Shown: positions 46,280 through 54,301 of the stretch, one piece after another
Position numbering within the stretch: position 1 is the stretch's first letter
How the letters are laid out: each line of letters begins with the position of its first letter
Assembly (NCBI RefSeq): GCF_017982655.1
Contig: NZ_JABXYX010000035.1
Location: 1 to 64,000, forward strand
Source: Brasilonema sp. CT11
GTDB taxonomy: Bacteria > Cyanobacteriota > Cyanobacteriia > Cyanobacteriales > Nostocaceae
DNA: 64,000 bases
Direction: 5' to 3'
Notes under the pieces: generated by a model
Database searches by the model: none
Told to the model about the DNA's origin: nothing
The model's input: only the letters and a program-made list of their open reading frames with translations
Made by a program: the position numbers and the translations under genes

Positions 46280-47416
46280 ATGAATATGGTAAAACCCCAT
46301 AAGACCTTTCTTCCTCCAGATAACCAAAGTACAAGTCAACACAAATCGCCCAGACAAATCATCACAGCATTAAACAATTGGGCTTGTTCTCCCGATGGGA
46401 TACTAACCAAAATGGCACTGAAAATGGCAATAGCATCTGTGATCTCTTTGGTCGTTGCTCAGTGCTTGCGATGGGAGTATCCCTTTTATGCAGTCATCGC
46501 TGCAATTATTGTGATGTCATCAACGCATGGCAGTACTTTGACGCTGGGCATTCAGCGGTTAATAGGAACAGCGATTGGTGCCATTGGTGGAGCCATCTTT
46601 GCTATTACGCTAGGTAGTAATCCTTGGTCATTGGGAATCAGTGTATTCCTGACTATATTTCTGGCTAACTACTGGAAATTCAATGAGACGGCGAAGTTGG
46701 CGGGATATTTATCGGCAATTGTTATATTGAGTCACAACCAGTCTCCCTGGCTCTACGCTTGGGGCAGGTTTCTAGAAACTCTGTTGGGGATTTTTGTTGC
46801 ACTGTTGGTAAATAATTTGATCTTTCCTGCTTCTGCGGGAATAGAACTGAGGCGTTGTCTGTCACAAACGTTGGTGGGTTTGGAGGAGTTTTACGGATTG
46901 GTTGTGGACGGTGCATTAACAGGAAATTATGAGCGTTCCAAAGCCGATGGGATAAAAGCCAATATTATTAGTTCATTACATAAAGGACGGCAGCTATGGA
47001 AAGAAGTTAGACAGGGACAAACACGCCAACCGCCAGAAAAGCAAGTCAATGAAGCTTGGGAGTTTTTAGTCCGAAGGATTTGGGAGCATATCCTGACAAT
47101 GGAACATACTGTACTTGTCCGAGAGCAGGATACATTCTGGCAGATACTTTCACCTCAACTAACCCAACTTGCACAAGAAACCAGAAGTGCCATGTTCGCC
47201 TTGGCACACGCTGTTAAGTCGCATCAATCTCATTTGTGTTTACCAAAGATGGAAGTTGCTCTCACGAATGCATCCGCGCAATTGAATCACTTGCAAGGTA
47301 TTCGACATACAGATTTTCCCATCAATGAGCTACTGCGCTTTTTTACCTTTTTGTACACGATGGAAGAAGTGGGGAGAAAGCTGCAAAGAATGACGAACAC
47401 ATTAACTAATTCGTAA
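46280..47416 (+). CDS. FUSC-family (aromatic acid exporter-like) membrane protein
   Basis: Protein of 378 residues. The N-terminal half (about 45-195) has roughly six helices with family blocks KMAIASVISLVVAQCLRWEYPFYA, IQRLIGTAIGAIGGAIFAI and GRFLETLLGIFVALLVNNLIFP. The C-terminal half is soluble and mainly helical. Relatives include AaeB and YhfK-type transporters and membrane-stress proteins. The cargo is unknown. It overlaps no other gene and probably shares a transcript with tsaB. Confidence 0.82.
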   Translation: MNMVKPHKTFLPPDNQSTSQHKSPRQIITALNNWACSPDGILTKMALKMAIASVISLVVAQCLRWEYPFYAVIAAIIVMSSTHGSTLTLGIQRLIGTAIGAIGGAIFAITLGSNPWSLGISVFLTIFLANYWKFNETAKLAGYLSAIVILSHNQSPWLYAWGRFLETLLGIFVALLVNNLIFPASAGIELRRCLSQTLVGLEEFYGLVVDGALTGNYERSKADGIKANIISSLHKGRQLWKEVRQGQTRQPPEKQVNEAWEFLVRRIWEHILTMEHTVLVREQDTFWQILSPQLTQLAQETRSAMFALAHAVKSHQSHLCLPKMEVALTNASAQLNHLQGIRHTDFPINELLRFFTFLYTMEEVGRKLQRMTNTLTNS

Positions 47417-47978
47417 TTATATCAGTCATTTTTGATCAGCATTTAAATTTTATATGAACCTATCTTAAATTTTATTTTGAGCAAACTTTTGCAATTTTTT
47501 CTTTATTTCTGAGTTTTGATTTCAAATTTTTAAATTGAAGTTATTAATTTGACTATACAATTTGGATGTAGCAAATTTCAAATTTTTATTGATACACTTT
47601 GGTACAAGATGTTCAGTAATGTTAAGTGCAGAGTCAAAGAGTCCGAGGTGCAGGGTAAAAGGGTTCAAGAGTCAAAGACTGCAATAGTAAAATAGTGCAG
47701 AGAGTACGTAGCACTTCGTGCTCCCCACTTTCAAACTTCAAATTTGCTTGTCCTATTGTTTGGATTCAACCATATTTAAAATTAGCCCATCTTTAACAAC
47801 TCAAGTTCAGGCTCTTAGTGCAACGAGTCAGAACTTAGAATTGTGAAGATAAAAATATTTCCGTCATCAGGGTAATAAGGGTCTTTCTAATTGTCTAGTT
47901 ACTTCTGTTGCTAGACAAACTCATTGTTGCAAGGCAACTTTTGCAACTTTGATGATAAAAGCTGCCTATTGCTGCTAA
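47417..47978. other. Intergenic region
   Basis: Very AT-rich first half. 47620-47700 has imperfect GTGCAG/AGAGTC tandem-like repeats, and AGCACTTCGTGCT (about 47709-47721) and GTCTAG...CTAGAC (47893-47916) form small hairpins. No gene is visible. Confidence 0.4.
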
Positions 47979-49466
47979 ATGCAATGGCTTGAAATGAAGT
48001 TAATAAGCATTTACTTAACTGTCGTCATTTTTGTAGCGGAAAAACTCACTAAAATGCCCTGGCAAGTTTTATCGTATAACTGTCCAATTAATCCGGTTCA
48101 TGTTGCTTTATTGAACACGGGTAAAGTCTTGTTTTTTGCAGGTTCGGGTAATGATCCGAACAATGTAGCAAATTCGGCTCAAGGTGCAGCTTTGTGGGAT
48201 GTGAATAACGGTACCTTCTTACGTCCAAAAATCCCTCTAAATAATGCTGGCAATCCCATAGACGTTTTCTGTGCTGCTCAGTCGTTCCTATCCAACGGTA
48301 AGTTGCTCGTTGCAGGCGGTACCATACAGTATGATCCCTTTTTTGGAGAGACCGCTGCTTTTACGTTTGATCCCAGAACCCAGGCATGGACAAGAGTCGC
48401 ATCAATGAATAGAGGTCGCTGGTATCCTACCGTACTAACGTTGGGTAGCGGTAGAATATTTGCTATCTCCGGTCTTGATGTAAATGGCAACCTCGACACA
48501 AACCCAGAAATTTTTAGCGGTAGTAGTTGGACTATTTTTTCACAACCAACCAGTGGTTTTGCGCTCTACGCGCATCTTTTCCTGCTTAGCAGTGGCAAAC
48601 TTTTTTATTCCGGTGCTCAACTAGGAGGCAACAATGGTGTTTCACCAACGATTCTGACCCTACCTAGTAGGTACAACCAAGCTATAACAGAACAGTCTGT
48701 GTCTGGGTTACAACAGTCAGATTACGGTAATCAAGGTGCCAGTGTATTGCTACCACCAGCTCAAGATCAAAAGGTGATGATTATCGGTGGAGGCAATGAT
48801 AGTGGCATGGCAACTAATCGCGTCAATATTATCAATCTCAATCCTAGTAGCCCCACTTATACGGCGGCACCCTCTTTGATCAACGCTAGAATGCACCACA
48901 ATGCAGTATTGTTGCCTGATCGTACGGTGTTTGTTTGTAATGGCAGCAGAATGAACGAGGATGTAGGACAATCAACGCTGCCAGCAGAGATTTACAACCC
49001 AGCAACGAATACCTGGACAGCGGTAGAGACACCAACTGTTAACGGTCGTGTCTATCATTCTGTGGCGCTGCTTCTGCCAGATGGCAGAGTTGTGACAGCT
49101 GGGGGAAACCCTGAGCGTGGTTCTTATGAATCGCGGATAGAAATTTATAGTCCAGCTTACATGTCACAAACACGACCCACGATTCAAAGCGCTCCTCAAT
49201 TAGTGGGATACGGCGGAAGAATCACGATTCAGACACCTCAAGCTGCAAGCATCAAATGGGTTCATCTAATTAGACCAATGGCGACAACTCATGGTCTAGA
49301 CACCGAACAACGGCTAGTAGATTTACCAATTAACTCTAGAACTAGCAGTTTTCTCAGCGTTACGGTAACAAGTAACCGTAACCTGGCACCACCTGGCTAC
49401 TACATGATATTTATTACTAACAACAATAACGTACCATCAGTGGCACGTTGGATTCAATTAACATAG
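47979..49466 (+). CDS. Galactose/glyoxal oxidase-like copper-radical oxidase (kelch, DUF1929)
   Basis: Protein of 495 residues. A kelch-type seven-blade propeller (residues about 40-395) is followed by the DUF1929 Ig-like domain (396-495) of galactose/glyoxal oxidases. All proposed copper-radical residues can be placed: Cys98 (DVFCAAQ) and Tyr149 (GRWYPT) for the thioether cofactor, Tyr359-His360 (RVYHSVALLLPDGRV), and His438 (MATTHGLDTEQR). These enzymes oxidise alcohols or aldehydes and make H2O2. Residues 6-25 are hydrophobic and could be a signal or anchor. Whether the protein really forms the Cys-Tyr cofactor is untested. The Tat-exported protein downstream may be related. Confidence 0.85.
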   Translation: MQWLEMKLISIYLTVVIFVAEKLTKMPWQVLSYNCPINPVHVALLNTGKVLFFAGSGNDPNNVANSAQGAALWDVNNGTFLRPKIPLNNAGNPIDVFCAAQSFLSNGKLLVAGGTIQYDPFFGETAAFTFDPRTQAWTRVASMNRGRWYPTVLTLGSGRIFAISGLDVNGNLDTNPEIFSGSSWTIFSQPTSGFALYAHLFLLSSGKLFYSGAQLGGNNGVSPTILTLPSRYNQAITEQSVSGLQQSDYGNQGASVLLPPAQDQKVMIIGGGNDSGMATNRVNIINLNPSSPTYTAAPSLINARMHHNAVLLPDRTVFVCNGSRMNEDVGQSTLPAEIYNPATNTWTAVETPTVNGRVYHSVALLLPDGRVVTAGGNPERGSYESRIEIYSPAYMSQTRPTIQSAPQLVGYGGRITIQTPQAASIKWVHLIRPMATTHGLDTEQRLVDLPINSRTSSFLSVTVTSNRNLAPPGYYMIFITNNNNVPSVARWIQLT

Positions 49467-49586
49467 TTGGCTCATAGCTCTGATAAACACGCAAGAGCCT
49501 AAGCCTGGAATTAACAATTACTAAGGGCGCAATCTACTATTTTTTCCGACTCGATAACTCAGACCCAATTTTTGTAAGCATCACAT

Positions 49587-50474
49587 ATGAACCTGAAGTT
49601 AACACGCAGACAGTTTGGTCAGGCGGCGATCGCCACTACTGTAGTGGCTACCGTAGGAACCTTCGTAAACAAAACTTTGGCACAAACGTCGAGTTCAGAC
49701 ATCTTAGGTTTGGTTCCTGGTTCTACCACCACTGATGAGTTAGCAACTCCTGAAATAGAGACTACCGAAAATATTGAGCAAACCATTAGCAAAGTTATTC
49801 CTCTATCCACTAGCCAACCTCTTGTTATCCGGTCTTTAAACCGTGGTCTCATACTGACAAGCCCACCTATTCTGGAGTTTGGTGAGCAAATAACTGGTTT
49901 CGCTATTTTAAAAGATGGCACACAGGTAGTAGCCACTACCAGTATAACAGACAACAGAGCCGATCAACCGACTCGCCTCCTTGTTTTGGGTACTTCTCCA
50001 AAAACTGTAACAATTTCAGGACTCAAAAAGCAAGAGACGATTATTGACTTGTTCACCCGTAAAAACGGCTCTTTGGGTGCTTTAGTCGGCAAAAGGAATG
50101 GTACACCCCCCATGAGTATAGTGAGTATTAACTCTCAAACAGGCCAAATTACAGATGAGGATAAACTTTCTGCAAATGTGCGGGTTACTACTGTCGCTGA
50201 ATGTCCAGATGGAAATATTTATGGGATTAATGTTGATCGCCAGGGCACAACAAGTTTGTTACAGATAAATAGTAAAAACCAAACAACCCCATTAACCTTT
50301 AACGCTCAACCTTGGAATAGTGGCTTCAGTGGCTTGGTTTGCTCTTCATCAAACGAATTATTCGCCCTAGGTGCTCGAAAATATGAGTCACCTAAATATC
50401 TCCATACCATTAATAAAAGCACTGGAGTTATTACTAGGATAAAAGATTTTGATGTTGCCAGAATTGCAATTTAG
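49587..50474 (+). CDS. Tat-exported protein of unknown function
   Basis: Protein of 295 residues. A twin-arginine signal (LTRRQFGQAAIATTVVATVG) ends at about TLAQ. The mature part looks like a beta-propeller-type fold: repeated short strands such as LVIRSLNRGLILTSPPILE, VVATTSITDN and IYGINVDRQGTTSLLQI. No enzymatic motif is visible. Tat export usually means the protein folds or binds a cofactor before export. It follows the copper oxidase-like gene after 120 bases on the same strand, so a joint extracytoplasmic role is possible. Confidence 0.7.
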   Translation: MNLKLTRRQFGQAAIATTVVATVGTFVNKTLAQTSSSDILGLVPGSTTTDELATPEIETTENIEQTISKVIPLSTSQPLVIRSLNRGLILTSPPILEFGEQITGFAILKDGTQVVATTSITDNRADQPTRLLVLGTSPKTVTISGLKKQETIIDLFTRKNGSLGALVGKRNGTPPMSIVSINSQTGQITDEDKLSANVRVTTVAECPDGNIYGINVDRQGTTSLLQINSKNQTTPLTFNAQPWNSGFSGLVCSSSNELFALGARKYESPKYLHTINKSTGVITRIKDFDVARIAI

Positions 50475-50519
50475 CTTGGTTGAGTTAACTTAAGCATGGG
50501 ATTTACCACCCATAATTAG

Positions 50520-50560
50520 TTGGGTGAGAGAGTATACGTCAGCGTATCTCTCTCCCCCAA
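50520..50560. terminator. Strong intergenic hairpin
   Basis: TTGGGTGAGAGAGTATACG (starting 50520) pairs with CGTATCTCTCTCCCCCAA (ending 50560) with one bulge and one mismatch, around TCAG. It lies 46 bases after the Tat-protein gene and before the convergent argD, so it likely ends one or both transcripts; the T run is weak. Confidence 0.6.
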
Positions 50561-50721
50561 AAACCACGTATGACTTTTTTCAATCACGTGGCTCAAGCCT
50601 TACTTGAAGCTGAAACTAACAAGCGTCCAAACGCTAGGTTTCTAAACGTGTATCTATTGATGATAGATTTTCTGTCAGTGTTGAAGGTTACTAACTTCAT
50701 CAGTGCCACCATCTTCCTTGT

Positions 50722-51987
50722 TCATTCTTTTGTGACACTCGCCATCGCCCTGTCAACAGCTTGCAATGCTTCCTCAACTTCTTTTTCTGTCACAATCAAC
50801 GGTGGCACAAACCGAATGACTTTAGGACCTGCGGGAACAAGCAATAAGCCCTCGTCGATCCCAGCTTTCACAACGTCCGCTGCTGTGAGCGCAATTTGTG
50901 CATTCAATACCATACCGTTGATCAAACCCCAGCCGCGTACTTCGCTAATGTGACTGGGGTATTTTGCTGCGATCGCCTGCAAACCAACTCGCAACTGTTC
51001 ACCCCGTTCCTCTACGTTTTGTAAAATATTTTCCTGTTCTAAAGTTTGACAGACTGTCAGGGCAACTCCACAGACAAAAGGATTTCCGCCAAAGGTACTG
51101 GCATGTTCTCCTGGTTGAAAAACATCACAGAATGATTTGGACATCATTGCCCCGATGGGGATACCACCGCCCAAGGCTTTAGCACTCGTGAAGATATCTG
51201 GCTCAATACCAAGACACTCGTAACCCCATAGTTTACCGCTGCGCCCCATGCCGACTTGCACTTCATCAAAAATCAGCAAAACACCAGTTTCATCGCAAAT
51301 CTGCCGCAGCTTTTGGAAGTAGGCAATATCTCCTGGTCGTACACCGCCTTCTCCCTGCAATGGTTCTATCAAAATTGCCGCTACGCGATAATCACCTTCA
51401 TCGAGTTCGCTAATCGCTACTTCCACTGCTTCTATGTCATTGTAAGGTACATAGTGGAAACAGGGCATTAAAGGTTCAAAGTTCTTTTGATACTTTGGTT
51501 GACCTGTGGCGGTAATTGTTGCCAAAGTTCTTCCGTGAAAACTCTCATGTGCCGTCAAAATGATTGGTTTTTCAATTTGTTGCACTGTATGGGCATATTT
51601 GCGAGCCAGTTTAATCGCAGCTTCATTGGCTTCTGCCCCTGAGTTGCAGAAAAATACGCGATCAGCACAGGAGTGCTCGACTATCCACTTTGCTAATTCT
51701 CCCTGCTCAGGAATGTAGTACAAATTAGAAACGTGGTGTATTTTTTGTATTTGTTGTGTTACTGCTTCAATTAATGCAGGGTGGGCATGTCCCAAGGCAC
51801 AAGTGGCAATACCTGCTACAAAGTCAAGATATTCTCGCCCTTGTGTATCCCAAACACGGCATCCAGCACCCCGTTCTAGGGCTATGGGAAACCGTGCATA
51901 GGTGGACATGACAACTTGATTGAAGCTATCTGTATCAAAGGGGCTAGATGGAGTCGTCGCTTGTGAAATCAGAGTTTGTATGCTCAC
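50722..51987 (-). CDS. argD: Acetylornithine aminotransferase (ArgD-type)
   Basis: Class III PLP aminotransferase of 421 residues, making N-acetylornithine in arginine synthesis. Blocks are RVWDTQGREYLDFVAGIATCALGHAHP, FCNSGAEANEAAIKLARKY, FHGRTLATITATGQPKYQ, LIFDEVQVGMGRSGKLW and the PLP lysine in TSAKALGGGIPIGAM. GTG 51987 is the start. The first 25 residues form a polar extension typical for cyanobacteria. Divergent from the K+ channel gene. Confidence 0.92.
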   Translation of the reverse strand: MSIQTLISQATTPSSPFDTDSFNQVVMSTYARFPIALERGAGCRVWDTQGREYLDFVAGIATCALGHAHPALIEAVTQQIQKIHHVSNLYYIPEQGELAKWIVEHSCADRVFFCNSGAEANEAAIKLARKYAHTVQQIEKPIILTAHESFHGRTLATITATGQPKYQKNFEPLMPCFHYVPYNDIEAVEVAISELDEGDYRVAAILIEPLQGEGGVRPGDIAYFQKLRQICDETGVLLIFDEVQVGMGRSGKLWGYECLGIEPDIFTSAKALGGGIPIGAMMSKSFCDVFQPGEHASTFGGNPFVCGVALTVCQTLEQENILQNVEERGEQLRVGLQAIAAKYPSHISEVRGWGLINGMVLNAQIALTAADVVKAGIDEGLLLVPAGPKVIRFVPPLIVTEKEVEEALQAVDRAMASVTKE

Positions 51988-52120
51988 TACCTACTCCTGA
52001 AATTTTTTATCCTACCGTTGGATACTAGTTTCTATGAGAATCTTGAAAAAAATCTTCTTACAAACCTTATTTTAAGCTAGCACTCAGATATTCTCAAACG
52101 AGTGGCGATGGAAAAAAACC

Positions 52121-53185
52121 GTGTATTCAACACTTGAACAAAAATACCAACGTATCCAGAAAGAGTTAAAAGCAGGGGTGATAGCTCTTGCCGGAGTCTT
52201 TTTCATTGGCACTTTGTGGTACAAGTTTGTGGAGGGTTGGTCTTGGGAAGATGCAGCTTACATGACGGTTATCACATTATCTACGGTTGGTTACGGTGAA
52301 ATCCGACCGCTAGGAGCACGAGGCAGATTGTTTACCATCGCCTTGATTTTAATGGGTGTTATTAGTATTGGTTACATTGTCAACAGATTCACAGAAGCTA
52401 TTATTGAAGGCTACTTTCAACAAGGAATTAGAATACGACAACAGAGGCGCTTGATGGAATCCTTAACGCAGCATTATATCATCTGTGGATTTAGCCGCAC
52501 AGGTCGCCAAATAGCCATAGAATTTAGGGCAGAAAATGTTCCCTTTGTCATTATTGATTCTCATCTGGAATCTATACAAATAGCTCAACAAAAAGATTAC
52601 ATAGTATACCAAGGAGATGCCACCTTGGATGAAACTTTGTGGAAAGTTGGCATTGATCGGGCGGTTTGTATCGTAGCGGCATTACCTTCAGATGCAGAAA
52701 ATTTATATGTAGTTCTTTCGGCGAAAACGCTTAATCCGAAAATTCGGGCGATCGCACGCGCCAGTACAGAGGAAGCTTTGCAAAAGTTACAACGTGCTGG
52801 TGCGGATGCTGTAGTTTCTCCTTATATAACTGGAGGCAAGCGCATGGCGGCTGCAGCCCTTAGACCCCAGGTGATGGATTTTGTTGATGGCATTATCTCT
52901 GGTACAGACAGAGAATTGTATATGGAGGAATTTTTGCTAGACCCTGCAACCTGTCCTTTTGTGGGTCAAACTTTAGGACAGGCAAACTTGCGAGCCAAAA
53001 CTGGGGCACTGTTACTTGCGATCCGCCGCGCTAGTGGTGAACTCATTGGTGGTCCTACTCCTGAAACGGCCTTTGTACCAGGAGATGTTCTGATAGCTAT
53101 GGGTACAGCTGAACAATTGCGTGCCCTTAACAAGGTTTTAGGACCGATAAATTCTAAGAGACTACGACGACCCAGGAAAAGTTAG
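52121..53185 (+). CDS. Potassium channel protein with RCK (TrkA-N/TrkA-C) domains
   Basis: Protein of 354 residues. Two transmembrane helices flank a pore loop with the selectivity filter TLSTVGYGE (residues about 51-60; GYGE in place of the usual GYGD). A TrkA-N/RCK domain follows (YIICGFSRTGRQIAIEF, about 112-230), then TrkA-C (about 260-345, GQTLGQANLRAKTGALLLAIRR). This is the MthK-type layout of ligand-gated K+ channels. GTG 52121 is the only suitable start. Probably controls membrane potential or osmotic K+ flow. Confidence 0.88.
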   Translation: MYSTLEQKYQRIQKELKAGVIALAGVFFIGTLWYKFVEGWSWEDAAYMTVITLSTVGYGEIRPLGARGRLFTIALILMGVISIGYIVNRFTEAIIEGYFQQGIRIRQQRRLMESLTQHYIICGFSRTGRQIAIEFRAENVPFVIIDSHLESIQIAQQKDYIVYQGDATLDETLWKVGIDRAVCIVAALPSDAENLYVVLSAKTLNPKIRAIARASTEEALQKLQRAGADAVVSPYITGGKRMAAAALRPQVMDFVDGIISGTDRELYMEEFLLDPATCPFVGQTLGQANLRAKTGALLLAIRRASGELIGGPTPETAFVPGDVLIAMGTAEQLRALNKVLGPINSKRLRRPRKS

Positions 53186-53337
53186 ATCACAGGAGAAGTA
53201 ACTGGGGTAGAGTCGATGGGTGGTATTATCCACGGCATCTCTGTGTCGCATTTCCACCCCGATATAAATAACATAAGTCTGTCAATTCATTTAATTTCTT
53301 GACAGACTTATTTCGGGGCTACCATGCTCCCGCGTAA
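53186..53337. other. Intergenic region with nested hairpin
   Basis: TAAGTCTGTCAA (53274-53285) pairs perfectly with TTGACAGACTTA (53299-53310). Outside it, CCCCGA (about 53258) pairs with TCGGGG (about 53313). The hairpin may end the K+ channel transcript, although no T run follows directly. Confidence 0.55.
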
Positions 53338-53478
53338 ATTAGCGTGTTGCTATCTGTGATTGTCGGTTGCATAAGCAGTATCGTTGGCATCTTTGTATCA
53401 GGTTTTTTCAAGTTTGCTTGCGATCCTAGTATTGTTCTTGTTCAGTTTGTGGTTTACACCGGTTTTCATATGAATAGA
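53338..53478 (+). pseudogene. Remnant of a metal ABC transporter permease (ZnuB/MntB type)
   Basis: A frame of about 45 codons reads SVLLSVIVGCISSIVGIFVS and then PSIVLVQFVVY. This resembles the last helices of ABC-3 family Zn/Mn permeases, which end with an SxxG..S block and a P/ASIVLVQ helix. It is preceded by a stop and runs into GC-rich repeats after about 53480, with no start or other domains. Probably a decayed tail of a metal transporter gene; low support beyond these motifs. Confidence 0.4.
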
Positions 53479-54115
53479 CCACAAATCGTAGGGGAGCCAG
53501 TGCGCTGGCGTCCGGGTTTCCCGGCTTGTAGACGCCCGTTAGGCGCAGCCGTGGCCGTTCCCACTAGGGCGGCTTCCCGCTTTCTTAGCATCTGACGTTG
53601 TGCATTGCTCACAAAAGCCTACGTGATAGACATTTGAGATCTTGGTTCGCAGTCCGTTGCGGGGGTTTCCCCCGTTGTTCGCGCAGCGTCTCCGGAGGAG
53701 ATAGGAACTGCGGAGCGCGTTTGCGCAGCGCCCCCTTAGGGGCTAGCGTGACCGTTCGGCACGGGGCCGTGCCCGATAGGCGTTTGCGCAGCGCCCCCTT
53801 AGAAGCTAGCCGTGGCGTTAGCCATAGGGATCAGGTCATCCCCGGAGGGTGAGCAATGCCCACCTTACAGAAAACTGCTGTAAGTGGCTGTTTTTAGCTG
53901 AATCAGCAAAAATTTTTGCCCAACCCTAATTCTATTGGGGCTAATCCTTCTTTCACCCCTATCCCCTTACACCGTTCGGCTAAGATCCTAACAGCCGCCT
54001 CCTTCAGGGCTTGATCAAGTTGAAAACAAAAGCTGCTTAAATTTTTTTCTGCTAGGACTTGCAAAATTAATAGAACTTTGCTACATTTATTAATCGTGGG
54101 AATAAGAAATTCCAC
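53479..54115. repeat. GC-rich dispersed repeat cluster
   Basis: Contains GCCAGTGCGCTGGC, TTTCCCGGCTTGTAGACGCC, two copies of GTTTGCGCAGCGCCCCCTTAG (at about 53709 and 53781; first 20 bases alike) and related blocks. The same words recur near 13150-13200 and 58680-58850. Open frames crossing it are made from these repeats and are not genes. The last 200 bases before the tRNA are AT-rich with no clear gene. Confidence 0.65.
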
Positions 54116-54188
<73 letters not shown>

Positions 54189-54301
54189 TTTTATCAAAAT
54201 CTACGTTTCTCAAAGATTACACCTTTTTTACTTATACCTACTAAAGTACCGACTGGTACGATTTTCAACCGTTATATCTCAAGTAGCAACGTTGCCAAAA
54301 T

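Noticed and set aside
53479-53852. Arg/Pro/Ala-rich open frames between the K+ channel and tRNA-Phe
   Set aside because: They are made from dispersed repeat words that also occur near 13150 and 58700; composition is typical of translated repeats.
53903-54115. Minus-strand frame of 70 codons before tRNA-Phe
   Set aside because: Considered as a transposase tail but no DDE or zinc-ribbon pattern is present; unsupported.
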